The notes under the pieces: model-generated
Told to the model about the DNA's origin: nothing
What the model saw: only the letters and a program-made list of their open reading frames with translations
Database searches by the model: none
NCBI RefSeq assembly: GCF_004135285.1
Contig: NZ_CP035494.1
Location: forward strand, 1,364,001 to 1,428,000
Direction of reading: 5' to 3'
Source of the DNA: Microbacterium protaetiae
Lineage (GTDB): Bacteria > Actinomycetota > Actinomycetes > Actinomycetales > Microbacteriaceae
Length of the DNA stretch: 64,000 bases
In this document: one piece after another, positions 26,891 through 36,456 of the stretch
Layout: each line of letters opens with the position of its first letter
Position numbering within the stretch: the first letter of the stretch is position 1
Translations under genes and position numbers: made by a program

Positions 26891-27579
26891 ACGCAAAAGT
26901 CATCTCGTTGCACAACGGCAGCCGCACGTTACCGAACGGCGGACCGGTACTTGAGCGTGTGAATCTCACGGTTGCGTCCCGCGAGAGTGTGGCAATCATC
27001 GGTCGATCGGGAAGCGGGAAGAGCACCCTCCTTGCGGGACTCGGCTTGCTCTTCCCCTTCGGCGACGGCACCGACTATCGCCTTTTGGGTCATCGCGTCT
27101 CAACTTTGAAGGAGAAGGATGCTGCCTCACTCCGCGCCCGAACTGTCGGATTCATCCTGCAGAACTCTGGATTGATCGAGCATCTGTCTGCTCTCGAGAA
27201 TGTGCGACTACCCCTCCTTCATTCACGCGCCCATTCCCCGAGAGCCGCTCGGGTTGCCGCACATGAAGCGTTGGAGCGACTCGGTATCGAGCACCTGGCC
27301 CGACGCCGCCCAACAGAAGTGAGCGGGGGCGAACGACAGAGGATTGCCATTGCACGAGCGTTGGTCATACGGCCGCAGCTCATTCTCGCTGATGAACCAA
27401 CCGGAGCCCTCGATGAACAGACGGGGCGCGAAGTGCTCGACCAGTTGCTCGCACTCGTCGAGGCGGACGCATCAGCGTTGGTTGTCGTGACACACGACGC
27501 GGAGATCGCGTCTCGGATGCAGCGAACATACCGTCTGCACTCGCGGACGCTTGGCCCCGCGACGAATTGGGTGCCGTGA
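26887..27579 (+). CDS. ABC transporter ATP-binding protein, MacB/LolD type
   Basis: A 230-residue ATPase. Walker A is GRSGSGKST (about 39-47), the Q-loop FILQNSGLIEHLSALENV (about 91-108), the signature VSGGERQR (about 145-152) and Walker B LILADEPTGALDEQ, with the H-loop VVTHD. The TGALD form after Walker B is typical of MacB-type mechanotransmission exporters. GTG start overlaps the adaptor stop. Confidence 0.88.
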   Translation: MNAKVISLHNGSRTLPNGGPVLERVNLTVASRESVAIIGRSGSGKSTLLAGLGLLFPFGDGTDYRLLGHRVSTLKEKDAASLRARTVGFILQNSGLIEHLSALENVRLPLLHSRAHSPRAARVAAHEALERLGIEHLARRRPTEVSGGERQRIAIARALVIRPQLILADEPTGALDEQTGREVLDQLLALVEADASALVVVTHDAEIASRMQRTYRLHSRTLGPATNWVP

Positions 27580-28721
27580 GAACGCTCCTCATCGCCTTAC
27601 AGGGATTGCGCGGCGCGCCGATAAGAAGCATCCTCGTCGTCGCAGCCCTCACCCTCGGCATGCTCGGATTCGTTGCCGTCCTAAGTGCTCAGCAGGTGAT
27701 GAGAGAGACGATTTCACAGCGTGCCCTCCTCACCGGCGGGCCGGAGACGACGCTCTCTGTCACGATTCAAGGCCTGGGAACCGCTCCCGAGGTCGGCCGA
27801 GTTCTTGAACAAGTAAAGCGTCGGACGGGCGCGGCGTCCGCAAGCGCACTCGTCGAAGACACGCACACGACCATCTGGACCGAGGGACACCAGGAGGAGC
27901 GTTCCCGTGTCACGTTTGTCACACCAAGCTATCGGCAGATCCATCCGTTCCCCATCATTGATGGAGACTGGCTGTCGCCGACATCGACGCTCTCGCCGCG
28001 CGTTGTGATCAACGAGCCAGCTGTTCAACTCCTTGCGCACGCGACTCATCCACAGCTCGGCACTACTGAGTACCGTGAGCCGATCACCGTCATCGGTGTA
28101 GTCCGTGATGGCGAAGATGATCCACATGTCTACGTGATGTTCGATCGATACTTTCAGTTCTGGACACACGATCTGATCCTCAACATCGAGTTGAGTTCAC
28201 CGAGCCTCGATCAGGATGTCGTCAAGGGAGCCATTAAGCACCTCAATGGTCTCGGCGCCCCCATCGAGCTCATGGATATCCACCGCACCGACCGGTTGTC
28301 GAGCCTTGCAGCGGAGCTGGGAACCTCCTCGCAGGTTCTGCTGATCCTGGCCGTCTTGGGCCTCGCCTCGACCGTGATCGGCATCTTGAACGTCGGTCTT
28401 TCGACTGCGCGCGCCCGGTCGAAGGAGTTCACGCTCCGTCGCACCATGGGTGCCAGCCGTGCTCAAGTTGCGGCAGTCGTGCTGGTCGAATCCCAGCTCC
28501 TCGCCGTCGGCGCGGCCATCATCGCCTTCGGCGGTTCCTTCATGCTCTTCCCCATGGTCGTCGGGACATTTGGAGCACAGATAGGCGTCGAACCCCCAGG
28601 ATATCGAGCGTCCTATGGTCTGGTGAGTCTCGTGATAGCGAGCGCCGCCGCCGCCTCCTCCAGCATCATTCCCGCGCTCCTCAGCTATCGCCGCGACCTC
28701 TCCAGCGTCATGCGCGAGTGA
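27576..28721 (+). CDS. ABC transporter permease, FtsX/MacB type
   Basis: A 381-residue permease: one N-terminal helix (about 18-40), a large extracytoplasmic domain (about 45-250, with PSYRQIHPFPIIDGDWL and REPITVIGVVRD, the MacB core domain) and three C-terminal helices with TARARSKEFTLRRTMGASRAQV between, the cytoplasmic loop that couples to the ATPase. The GTG overlaps the ATPase stop (GTGA). With the preceding genes it makes a complete MacA-ATPase-permease set. Confidence 0.85.
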   Translation: MRTLLIALQGLRGAPIRSILVVAALTLGMLGFVAVLSAQQVMRETISQRALLTGGPETTLSVTIQGLGTAPEVGRVLEQVKRRTGAASASALVEDTHTTIWTEGHQEERSRVTFVTPSYRQIHPFPIIDGDWLSPTSTLSPRVVINEPAVQLLAHATHPQLGTTEYREPITVIGVVRDGEDDPHVYVMFDRYFQFWTHDLILNIELSSPSLDQDVVKGAIKHLNGLGAPIELMDIHRTDRLSSLAAELGTSSQVLLILAVLGLASTVIGILNVGLSTARARSKEFTLRRTMGASRAQVAAVVLVESQLLAVGAAIIAFGGSFMLFPMVVGTFGAQIGVEPPGYRASYGLVSLVIASAAAASSSIIPALLSYRRDLSSVMRE

Positions 28722-28796
28722 TTCGCGAATACCGTTGCTTTCCGCGACCGGGAGGTCGAGCCCGCCGCTCATCCGGCCCGACGGAGACAATGCATC

Positions 28797-28829
28797 TCAG
28801 GCGAGGGAGCTCACGGAGTTCTCGCCTGA
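28797..28829. terminator. Hairpin downstream of the exporter operon
   Basis: TCAGGCGAG (28797-28805) pairs with CTCGCCTGA (28821-28829) around 15 nt. It follows the permease gene and lacks a U-tract. Confidence 0.4.
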
Positions 28830-28868
28830 ACGAGGGTGTCGTGACAATCGCCGACAGCACATCATTCT

Positions 28869-28912
28869 GCCCAGGGAACACCAGTTCACCGCCAGATTGA
28901 TGTTCCCTGGGC
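28869..28912. terminator. Second strong hairpin between convergent operons
   Basis: A perfect 12-bp stem GCCCAGGGAACA (28869-28880) and its complement (28901-28912) with a 20-nt loop. It lies in the 310-bp gap between the exporter operon and the oligopeptide importer genes and could terminate both. Nothing else was seen in the gap. Confidence 0.5.
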
Positions 28913-29031
28913 AAAGTCGCACGACTTCGACGGCTACGATCGGGCTCGCGCACGCGATTACACGTCAAACCGCCCGTGGGGAGACCCACGCCGGTCCGAG
29001 AACCGCCCGAGCCCGGGCCGTCAAGTCAGCG

Positions 29032-30732
29032 CTACTCGGTGTCGGCGGCGCGCGCGGCCTCCCACGCGGCGCGGCGCGCGGCCTGCTGCTCGGGGTCGGG
29101 CACCGGGATGGATGCCAGCAGCCGGCGCGTGTACTCATCGCGGGCCTGGCCGAGCACCTGTGCGGTCGTGCCCTGCTCGCGGATCGTGCCCGTACGCAGC
29201 ACCACGATGCGGTCGGCGACCTCGTCGATCACGGCGAGGTCGTGGCTGATGAACAGGCACGCGAACCCGAGCTCCGCCTGCAGCTCGGCGAACAGCTCCA
29301 GCACCCGGGCCTGCACCGAGACGTCGAGCGCGCTGGTGGGCTCGTCGGCGATGAGCAGCTTCGGGCGCAGGGCTATCGCGCGCGCCAGAGACGCACGCTG
29401 ACGCTGTCCGCCCGACAGCTCGTGCGGGTACCGGTCGCCGTACGAGGTGGGCAGGTGCACGGCATCCAGCAGCTGGTCCACCCGGCCGCGCGCAGCGCGC
29501 GGGCTGGCGGCGCGCCCATGCACCACGAGCGGCTCGGCGATGCACTCGGCGATGGTCAGCAGCGGGTTGAAGCTGGTCGCCGGGTCTTGGAACACGAACC
29601 CGATCTCGGGCCGCAGCTTCTTCAGCGACCGGTTCGTCGTGCCGTTCATCTCGTGCCCGAGCACGCGCAGCGATCCGCCGACCACCTGGGTCAGGCCCAC
29701 GATCGCGCGGCCGATCGTGGTCTTGCCCGACCCCGACTCGCCCACCAGGCCCAGTACCTCGCCGGGCGCTATCCAGAAGTCCACGCCGTTTACGGCCACG
29801 ACCCCGGTGCGACCGAACCGGCCCGGGTAGGCGATCTGCAGGTTCTCGGCCACGACCAGAGATCCCTCGGGGGGTGACGAGGGTGCCGGCGCGGCATCCT
29901 GCGTCGCACTCTTGCCGCGCCCCACGTGCGGCACCGCCGCCAGCAGCTTCTTCGTGTAGTCCTCACGCGGAGCGGCGAACAGCTCACCGACCGGCGCCTG
30001 TTCGACGATCTCGCCCTGGTACATGACCACGACCCGATCGGCCAAGTCGGCGACCACGCCCATGTTGTGGGTGATCAGCACCACCGTGGCCCCGAACTCG
30101 TCACGCGCGGTACGCAGCAGGGCAAGGATCTCGGCCTGCACCGTGACATCCAGTGCCGTCGTCGGCTCGTCGGCGATGATCAGACCGGCGTCCAGCACCA
30201 GGGCCATGGCTATGACGATGCGCTGCTTCTGCCCGCCCGAGAACTGGTGCGGGTACTCGTCGACACGTCGCTCGGGATCGGGAATGCCGACCCGGCGCAG
30301 GATGTCGACGGCGCGCTCTTTCGCCTCGCGCTTGGAGATGCGGTGGTGCGCGCGCAGCCCCTCCGCGATCTGGAAGCCGACCGTGTACACCGGGTTCAGC
30401 GCAGTCGAGGGCTCTTGGAAGACCATGGCCGCGTCGCGTCCGCGCATCGCGCGAAGCTGAGCGTGCGAGGCGTGCACGACATCGGTCTCGTCGCCGCCGC
30501 GTCCGCGGATCACCAGGGCCCCCGACAGCGTCGCGGTCTCGGGCAGAAGCCCCAGCAGCGCGTTCGCGGTCACGGTCTTTCCCGACCCCGACTCGCCCAC
30601 GATGGCGAGCACCTCGCCGCCGTGTGCCTCGAGCGAGATGCCGTTCACGGCCACGACGGGGTCGGCATCGGTGGCGAAGGTGACCTTCAGATTGCGAATG
30701 GATGCCGCATCGGGCGTGATCGCCGGGCTCAT
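29032..30732 (-). CDS. Oligopeptide/dipeptide ABC transporter, fused double ATPase (DppD-DppF)
   Basis: A 566-residue protein with two ATPase domains. Domain 1 has GESGSGKT near residue 48, FSGGQKQR near 165 and IIADEPTTALD. Domain 2 begins near 300 with GESGSGKT, LSGGQRQR and [11 protein letters not shown]. Each has the oligopeptide-family tail motifs (HNMGVVADLADRVVVMYQGEIVE; SHDLAVIDEVADRIVVLRTG). The fusion is common in actinobacteria. It powers the importer encoded just upstream; its ATG overlaps the permease stop by 4 bp. Confidence 0.92.
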   Translation of the reverse strand: MSPAITPDAASIRNLKVTFATDADPVVAVNGISLEAHGGEVLAIVGESGSGKTVTANALLGLLPETATLSGALVIRGRGGDETDVVHASHAQLRAMRGRDAAMVFQEPSTALNPVYTVGFQIAEGLRAHHRISKREAKERAVDILRRVGIPDPERRVDEYPHQFSGGQKQRIVIAMALVLDAGLIIADEPTTALDVTVQAEILALLRTARDEFGATVVLITHNMGVVADLADRVVVMYQGEIVEQAPVGELFAAPREDYTKKLLAAVPHVGRGKSATQDAAPAPSSPPEGSLVVAENLQIAYPGRFGRTGVVAVNGVDFWIAPGEVLGLVGESGSGKTTIGRAIVGLTQVVGGSLRVLGHEMNGTTNRSLKKLRPEIGFVFQDPATSFNPLLTIAECIAEPLVVHGRAASPRAARGRVDQLLDAVHLPTSYGDRYPHELSGGQRQRASLARAIALRPKLLIADEPTSALDVSVQARVLELFAELQAELGFACLFISHDLAVIDEVADRIVVLRTGTIREQGTTAQVLGQARDEYTRRLLASIPVPDPEQQAARRAAWEAARAADTE

Positions 30733-31739
30733 GACTCGCCTCCCGCCGCGCGCCGCCGCCGGCGCAGTCGCGGATCGCTCAGGTCGTTCAGACTCTCACC
30801 CACGAGCGTGATCCCCAGCACCACGAGCACGATCGCGACCCCGGGCGGAATCGCCGTCCACCAGATGTGACTGGTGACATCCGACACCGACCGCGACAGG
30901 TCGTAGCCCCACTCACTGGCCGCCGTCGCCTCGATGCCGAAGCCCAGAAAGCCCAGGCCCGCCAGGGTGAGCACCGCCTCCGACGCGTTCAGCGTGACGA
31001 CCACGGGCACCGAGCGGGTCGAGTTGCGCAGCACGTGGCGGATGAGGATGCGCAGCGTGGGCACGCCGATCACCCTCGCCGACTCGACGAACGGCTCGGA
31101 CTTCACGCGCACCACTTCACTGCGCACGATGCGGAAATACTGCGGCACGAACACGACGGTGATCGAGATGGCAGCGGCGAGGATGCCGCCCCACAGCGTG
31201 GACTGCCCGTGGCTGATCACGATCGCCATGACGATGGCCAGCAGCAGCGACGGGAACGCATAGATGGCGTCGGCGATCACCACGAGAATGCGGTCGAGCC
31301 ACCCGCCGAAGTATCCCGATAGCAGGCCGATGAACACCCCGATGAAGATCGAGAAGATGATCGCGCAGATGATCACCAGCAGCGCCGTCTGAGCACCCCA
31401 GATGGTGCGCGAGAGCACGTCGAAGCCGCTGACGGTGGTGCCCAGCAGATTCTGCGCGTTCGGCGCCTGCAGGGTGCCGAAGTCGGCGCCCGACGCCGTC
31501 GTGCGCTGCGCGTATCCGTACGGTGCTATCCACGGTGCCAGGATCGCGACGAGCACGAACAGTCCGGTCAGCACCAGGCCCGTCACCAGCATCCCGCGCT
31601 GCCAGCCGACGCTGTGCCGCAGGTGCGAGATGACCGGGATGCGGTCGGCGAGCGGCCGCTTGCCGACCGGGGCGGGCATCGTGCCGGTGGGCATCGGGTC
31701 CATCACGCCGGTGGGGGTGGGGTCTTCGGTCTCGCTCAT
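30729..31739 (-). CDS. Oligopeptide/dipeptide ABC transporter permease, DppC type
   Basis: A 336-residue permease with an N-terminal helix (GMLVTGLVLTGLFVLVAILAPWIAPYGY) followed by five more helices. The EAA-like coupling loop contains ESARVIGVPTLRILIRHVLRN, and the C-terminal region has PPGVAIVLVVLGITLVGESLNDLSDPRLRRR, the standard DppC ending. It is 1 bp after the DppB gene and overlaps the ATPase gene. Confidence 0.9.
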   Translation of the reverse strand: MSETEDPTPTGVMDPMPTGTMPAPVGKRPLADRIPVISHLRHSVGWQRGMLVTGLVLTGLFVLVAILAPWIAPYGYAQRTTASGADFGTLQAPNAQNLLGTTVSGFDVLSRTIWGAQTALLVIICAIIFSIFIGVFIGLLSGYFGGWLDRILVVIADAIYAFPSLLLAIVMAIVISHGQSTLWGGILAAAISITVVFVPQYFRIVRSEVVRVKSEPFVESARVIGVPTLRILIRHVLRNSTRSVPVVVTLNASEAVLTLAGLGFLGFGIEATAASEWGYDLSRSVSDVTSHIWWTAIPPGVAIVLVVLGITLVGESLNDLSDPRLRRRRRAAGGES

Positions 31740-31740
31740 C

Positions 31741-32817
31741 TCAGTACCTCACTCGCGGGTCGATGATGACGGCGATCACGTCGACGATGAAGTTCACGAC
31801 CGCCACCACCACGGCGATCATGATGACGATGCCCTGTACGGCGACGAAGTCGCGTGCCTTCAGGTACTCGGCGAGCATGAAGCCGAGCCCCTTCCACTCG
31901 AACGAGGTCTCGGTCAGCACGGCGCCGGCCAGTAGCAGCGCTATCTGCAGGCCGATGAGCGTGACGATCGGAATGAGAGCGGGCCGGTAGGCGTGCGTGG
32001 TGACCAGGCGGTACTCGCCGACGCCGCGTGAGCGGGCGGATGTCACATACTGGGCGCCGAGCGTACCGATGACGTTGATGCGCACGAGGCGCAGGAACAC
32101 GCCCGCGGTGAGAATGCCCAGCGCGAGGCCGGGCAGGATTGCGTGCCAGAGCACATCGCCGACGGCGTCGAGGTTTCCCAGCCGGATGGCGTCGATGAGG
32201 TAGATGCCGGTGGGATGGTCGAGGGTCTCGAGCATCAGCTCGGTGCGGGTGCCGGCCCGGCCCGACACCGGCAGGATGTTGAACTGCACCGCGAAGACCA
32301 GCTTGAGCAGAATCGCGATGAAGAAGATCGGGGTGGCATAGCCGAGGATAGCGGCCACCCGCAGCACGGCATCTTGCCAGCGGTCGCGCTTGTATGCGGC
32401 GATGAGGCCGAACGGGATGCCGAGCAGGAATGCCACGATCAGCGCATAGAACGCCAGCTCGAGGGTGGCCGAGCCGTACTGCAGCAGAATCGTGGTCACC
32501 GGGCGGTGGTCGGTGAGTGTGGTGCCGAAGTCGCCTCGGAACACACCGAGCAGGTAGTCGAGGTATTGCACGATCAGCGGCCGGTCGTAGCCGGCCTCGT
32601 GAATGCGCGCGGCGAGCTGCTCGGGCGGCAGCTTGCCGCCCAGCGCCGCTGTGATCGGGTCGCCGGTCAGCCGCATCAGGAAGAACACGGTGGTGACCAG
32701 GATGAACACGGTCGGGATGACCAGCAGCAGCCGGACGACGATGTAACGCCAGAGCCCGCCGCTTTTCGCGCGGACGGGTTTGGATGCGAGGTCGGCGTCC
32801 TCGACGACAGTGGTCAT
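31741..32817 (-). CDS. Oligopeptide/dipeptide ABC transporter permease, DppB type
   Basis: A 358-residue permease with about six helices. RLLLVIPTVFILVTTVFFLMRLTGDP is the DppB first helix. VTSARSRGVGEYRLVTTHAYRPALIPIVT is the coupling loop and DFVAVQGIVIMIAVVVAVVNFIVDVIAVIIDPRVRY is the family C-terminus. It lies 125 bp after the binding-protein gene, with a long hairpin between. Confidence 0.9.
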   Translation of the reverse strand: MTTVVEDADLASKPVRAKSGGLWRYIVVRLLLVIPTVFILVTTVFFLMRLTGDPITAALGGKLPPEQLAARIHEAGYDRPLIVQYLDYLLGVFRGDFGTTLTDHRPVTTILLQYGSATLELAFYALIVAFLLGIPFGLIAAYKRDRWQDAVLRVAAILGYATPIFFIAILLKLVFAVQFNILPVSGRAGTRTELMLETLDHPTGIYLIDAIRLGNLDAVGDVLWHAILPGLALGILTAGVFLRLVRINVIGTLGAQYVTSARSRGVGEYRLVTTHAYRPALIPIVTLIGLQIALLLAGAVLTETSFEWKGLGFMLAEYLKARDFVAVQGIVIMIAVVVAVVNFIVDVIAVIIDPRVRY

Positions 32818-32846
32818 GCGTGAACCTTACTCAGACGACACATCAC

Positions 32847-32934
32847 CGGTCGTTGAGCGAGCCGAGCGAGTCGAAACGCACCCGCTGGTGCGAATGCGTT
32901 TCGACTCGGCGCTGCGCGCCTCGCTCAACGACCG
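32847..32934. repeat. 88-bp long inverted-repeat element (REP-like hairpin)
   Basis: Outer arms CGGTCGTTGAGCGAG (32847-32861) and its complement (32920-32934), and inner arms CGAGTCGAAACGCA (32867-32880) and its complement (32895-32908), with short mismatched bulges. It sits between the binding-protein and permease genes, where it could protect the upstream mRNA 3' end and lower expression of the permeases. Similar TTGAGCGAG...GAGTCGAAACG hairpins are dispersed in Microbacteriaceae genomes, from memory. Confidence 0.8.
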
Positions 32935-32942
32935 ATCTGCGG

Positions 32943-34589
32943 CTACTTGTGCAGCGGGGCGTACCGGAACTTGAACGAGGCGTCGAGGGTGGTGCCCGCA
33001 ACGTCCTTGCCCACCACGGCGACCTGCGTGCCCTGCAGGTACGGCAGGGTCGAGAGGTCCTTGGCCACAAGATCCTGCACCTGCTCGATCTCCTGCTTGC
33101 GCGCGTCGGCGTCGGTCTCGGTCTGCTCCTTGGCGATCAACGACTGCACATCGGCGTTGTCGTAGTGGTTGGCCAGGAAGTTGCCCTCCGTGAAGAACGG
33201 CGTCAGGTAGTTGTCGGCGTCAGAGAAGTCGGGGAACCAACCCAGCTGGTACATCGGGTAGACGTCGGAGGTGCGGTCCTTGGTGTACTGCACCCACTCG
33301 GTCTGGGCGAGGTTGACCTTGAACAGGCCGCCGGCCTCGAGCTGCGTCTTGATCGCGGCGTACTCGTCACCCGACGACGGACCGTAGTGGTCGCCGTTGT
33401 ACTGCAGGTTCAGGGTGACCGGCGTGCTGACGCCGGCATCCGCGAGGGTCTGCTTGGCCTTGTCGGCCGAGGGGCCGCCGTTGCCGTCGCCGTACAGGCT
33501 CTTCAGCGCCGTGGTGGCACCGGTCATGCCGTCGGCCACGTACGAGTACAGCGGGGTGTAGGTGCCCTTGTAGACGTCGGTGGCGAGCTTTTCGCGGTCG
33601 ATCAGGTCGGCCATCGCCTGGCGCACGGCGAGCGCCTTGGCCGGGTCGGCGTCGGCGGTCTTGGCACCGAACGGCATCGTGTTGAAGTTGAACACGATGT
33701 AGCGGATCTCGCCGCCGGGACCCTGCACGATCTGCACCTTGTCGTTCTTCGACAGGTCGTCGACATCGGTCGCCGACAGGCTGCGGAAGGCCACGTCGAT
33801 GTCACCATTGCCGATCGCGAGCTTCAGGTTCGAGGCATCCGCATAGTACTTCACGGTGACCCCGGAGTTCTCGGCTGCGCCGAGCTCGCCCTGGTAGTTC
33901 TTGTTCGGCTCGTAGTTGATGAGCTCGTTGACCTTGTACGACGTGATCGAGTACTGGCCGGCGAACGCCTTGCCCTTGACGATGTCGTCGTCGGGGGTGA
34001 CCGCGTCGGCCGAGAAGACGTCCTCGTCGACGATCGGGCCGGCGGGGCTGGAGAGCACCTGCGGCCAGGTCTGGTCGTTGGGGTTCTTCAGGTGGAAGAC
34101 CACGGTGGTGTCATCGGGAGTGTCGATGCTGTCGAGGCTGCCCAGCAGCGACGCGGGTCCGTTCGGGTCGTCGATCTTGATGACCCGATCGAACGAGAAC
34201 TTCACATCAGACGAGGTGAGGTCGTCGCCGTTGGCGAACTTCAGGCCCGGCTTGAGCTTGACGGTGTACTCGGTCGGAGCGGTGAACTCGGCCGACTCGG
34301 CGATGTCGGGGGTGACATCGGCGGTCTTGTACTTGCTGTTCATCAGGAACGGATAGATCTGGTTCATCACCGCGAACGAGCCGTTGTCGTACGAGCCGGC
34401 GGGGTCGATGGAGGTGATCTTGTCGGTGGTTCCGATGATCAGCGGGCTCGCCGAGCCGCCGTTGCCGTTGTCGCCGGAATTTCCGTTGTTACCGCCGCCG
34501 CCGGCACATCCGGCCAGGACGACGGCCGAGGCGCCGAGCGCCCCGAGCGCGAGCAGGATGCGCCCGCGCGTGTGTGTCTGCAGTGACAT
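32943..34589 (-). CDS. ABC transporter substrate-binding lipoprotein, oligopeptide family (family 5)
   Basis: A 548-residue exported lipoprotein. Signal LLALGALGASAVVLAGC with lipobox Cys at about residue 27 is followed by a Gly/Asn-rich linker. The binding domain has family 5 features: TTDKITSIDPAGSYDNGSFAVMNQIYPFLM, YTVKLKPGLKFANGDDLTSSDVKFSFDRV and AVRQAMADLIDREKL. It likely binds peptides for the importer encoded downstream. It is the first gene of the unit. Confidence 0.9.
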   Translation of the reverse strand: MSLQTHTRGRILLALGALGASAVVLAGCAGGGGNNGNSGDNGNGGSASPLIIGTTDKITSIDPAGSYDNGSFAVMNQIYPFLMNSKYKTADVTPDIAESAEFTAPTEYTVKLKPGLKFANGDDLTSSDVKFSFDRVIKIDDPNGPASLLGSLDSIDTPDDTTVVFHLKNPNDQTWPQVLSSPAGPIVDEDVFSADAVTPDDDIVKGKAFAGQYSITSYKVNELINYEPNKNYQGELGAAENSGVTVKYYADASNLKLAIGNGDIDVAFRSLSATDVDDLSKNDKVQIVQGPGGEIRYIVFNFNTMPFGAKTADADPAKALAVRQAMADLIDREKLATDVYKGTYTPLYSYVADGMTGATTALKSLYGDGNGGPSADKAKQTLADAGVSTPVTLNLQYNGDHYGPSSGDEYAAIKTQLEAGGLFKVNLAQTEWVQYTKDRTSDVYPMYQLGWFPDFSDADNYLTPFFTEGNFLANHYDNADVQSLIAKEQTETDADARKQEIEQVQDLVAKDLSTLPYLQGTQVAVVGKDVAGTTLDASFKFRYAPLHK

Positions 34590-34718
34590 AGCTACCTCTG
34601 CTGTGTGCGAATCGGTCGCGTAGGGTGTCGCGATCGTTGCTGTTCATCTTCCATGCGAGTGAGTGGATCTACAAACTCCAACGCCGTTCTGTGATCAGAA
34701 CGCAACGGATGCGAGCCG

Positions 34719-35488
<770 letters not shown>

Positions 35489-35492
<4 letters not shown>

Positions 35493-36454
35493 CCTTTTCC
35501 TCCCACTTCGATGCCGACTGCTTCGGTCAGAACGGCCGGCCGTGAGCGATCCGATCCGCGGGCGAACCGCTTCTCGACGAAGTATTGGCCCGCCATCAGC
35601 ACCGAGGTGAAGAACAGATACCAGATCGACGCGACGATCAGCAGCGGAATGGGGGCGAAGATGGTCGCCGAGATGTCGCTGGTACGGCCGAACAGGTCCA
35701 TCGAGTAGGGAATGGCCACCACCAGCGAGGTGGTCTTCAGCATCGATATGACCTCATTGCCGGTGGGCGGAATGATCACCCGCATCGCCTGCGGAATGAC
35801 CACGCGCAGCATCGTCTGGCCCCACGACATCCCCAGCGCCGTGCAGGCCTCCTCCTGACCGGGGTCGACCGACAGCAGCCCCGCCCGCACGATCTCGGCC
35901 ATGTACGCCGACTCGTTCAGCGCGAGCCCGACGACGGCGAGCAGGAAAAGAGGCGGTGTCCACGAGATGTCGAACGTCGCCCAGGTGTGCACGAACGGAA
36001 TGCCGAGGTACACCGTCTTGTAGATCAGGGTGACAAGCCCCCAGAAGACGAGCTGCACGTAGACCGGCGTACCGCGGAACACCCACAGGAACGCCCACGC
36101 TATCCACTTGAGCACCGGATTCGGCGACAGCCGCATGACGGCCAGGATCAGGCCGAGGATGATGCCGATCAGCATCGCCAGCACCGTCAGGGCCAGGGTG
36201 ATGAAGGCGGCCTGGGTCACCCGCGCGTCGAACAGGTACCTGCCGACGATGTCCCATTGGAACGCCTGCCGCTGGGCGGCGTCGAGGAGGAAAAGCAGCA
36301 CCAGCAGGATGAGCACGACCGCGACGGTGTTGCGCCACGGGTGGCGCAACCGCACCGCCTTGATCGATTCGGCACGCTCGGTGGGAACCGCCCCGGTGTC
36401 GACCGGAGGGACGGATGCGGCATCCGCCCCCTCCGGCCGTTGTGTGTCAGACAT
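35489..36454 (-). CDS. Polar amino-acid ABC transporter permease, HisM/GlnP type
   Basis: A 321-residue permease with a cytoplasmic N-terminal tail of about 55 residues, one extra N-terminal helix ([18 protein letters not shown]) and the five-helix core. The coupling loop contains [39 protein letters not shown], the signature of this family. The ATG at 36454 lies 2 bp after the binding-protein stop; the longer upstream frame is rejected on that basis. Confidence 0.9.
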
Positions 36455-36456
36455 CG

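Noticed and set aside
28869..28912. Phage attachment site or tRNA fragment at the edge of the accessory block
   Set aside because: The 12-bp perfect hairpin fits a terminator; no integrase, no direct repeat at the other edge and no tRNA cloverleaf was found.
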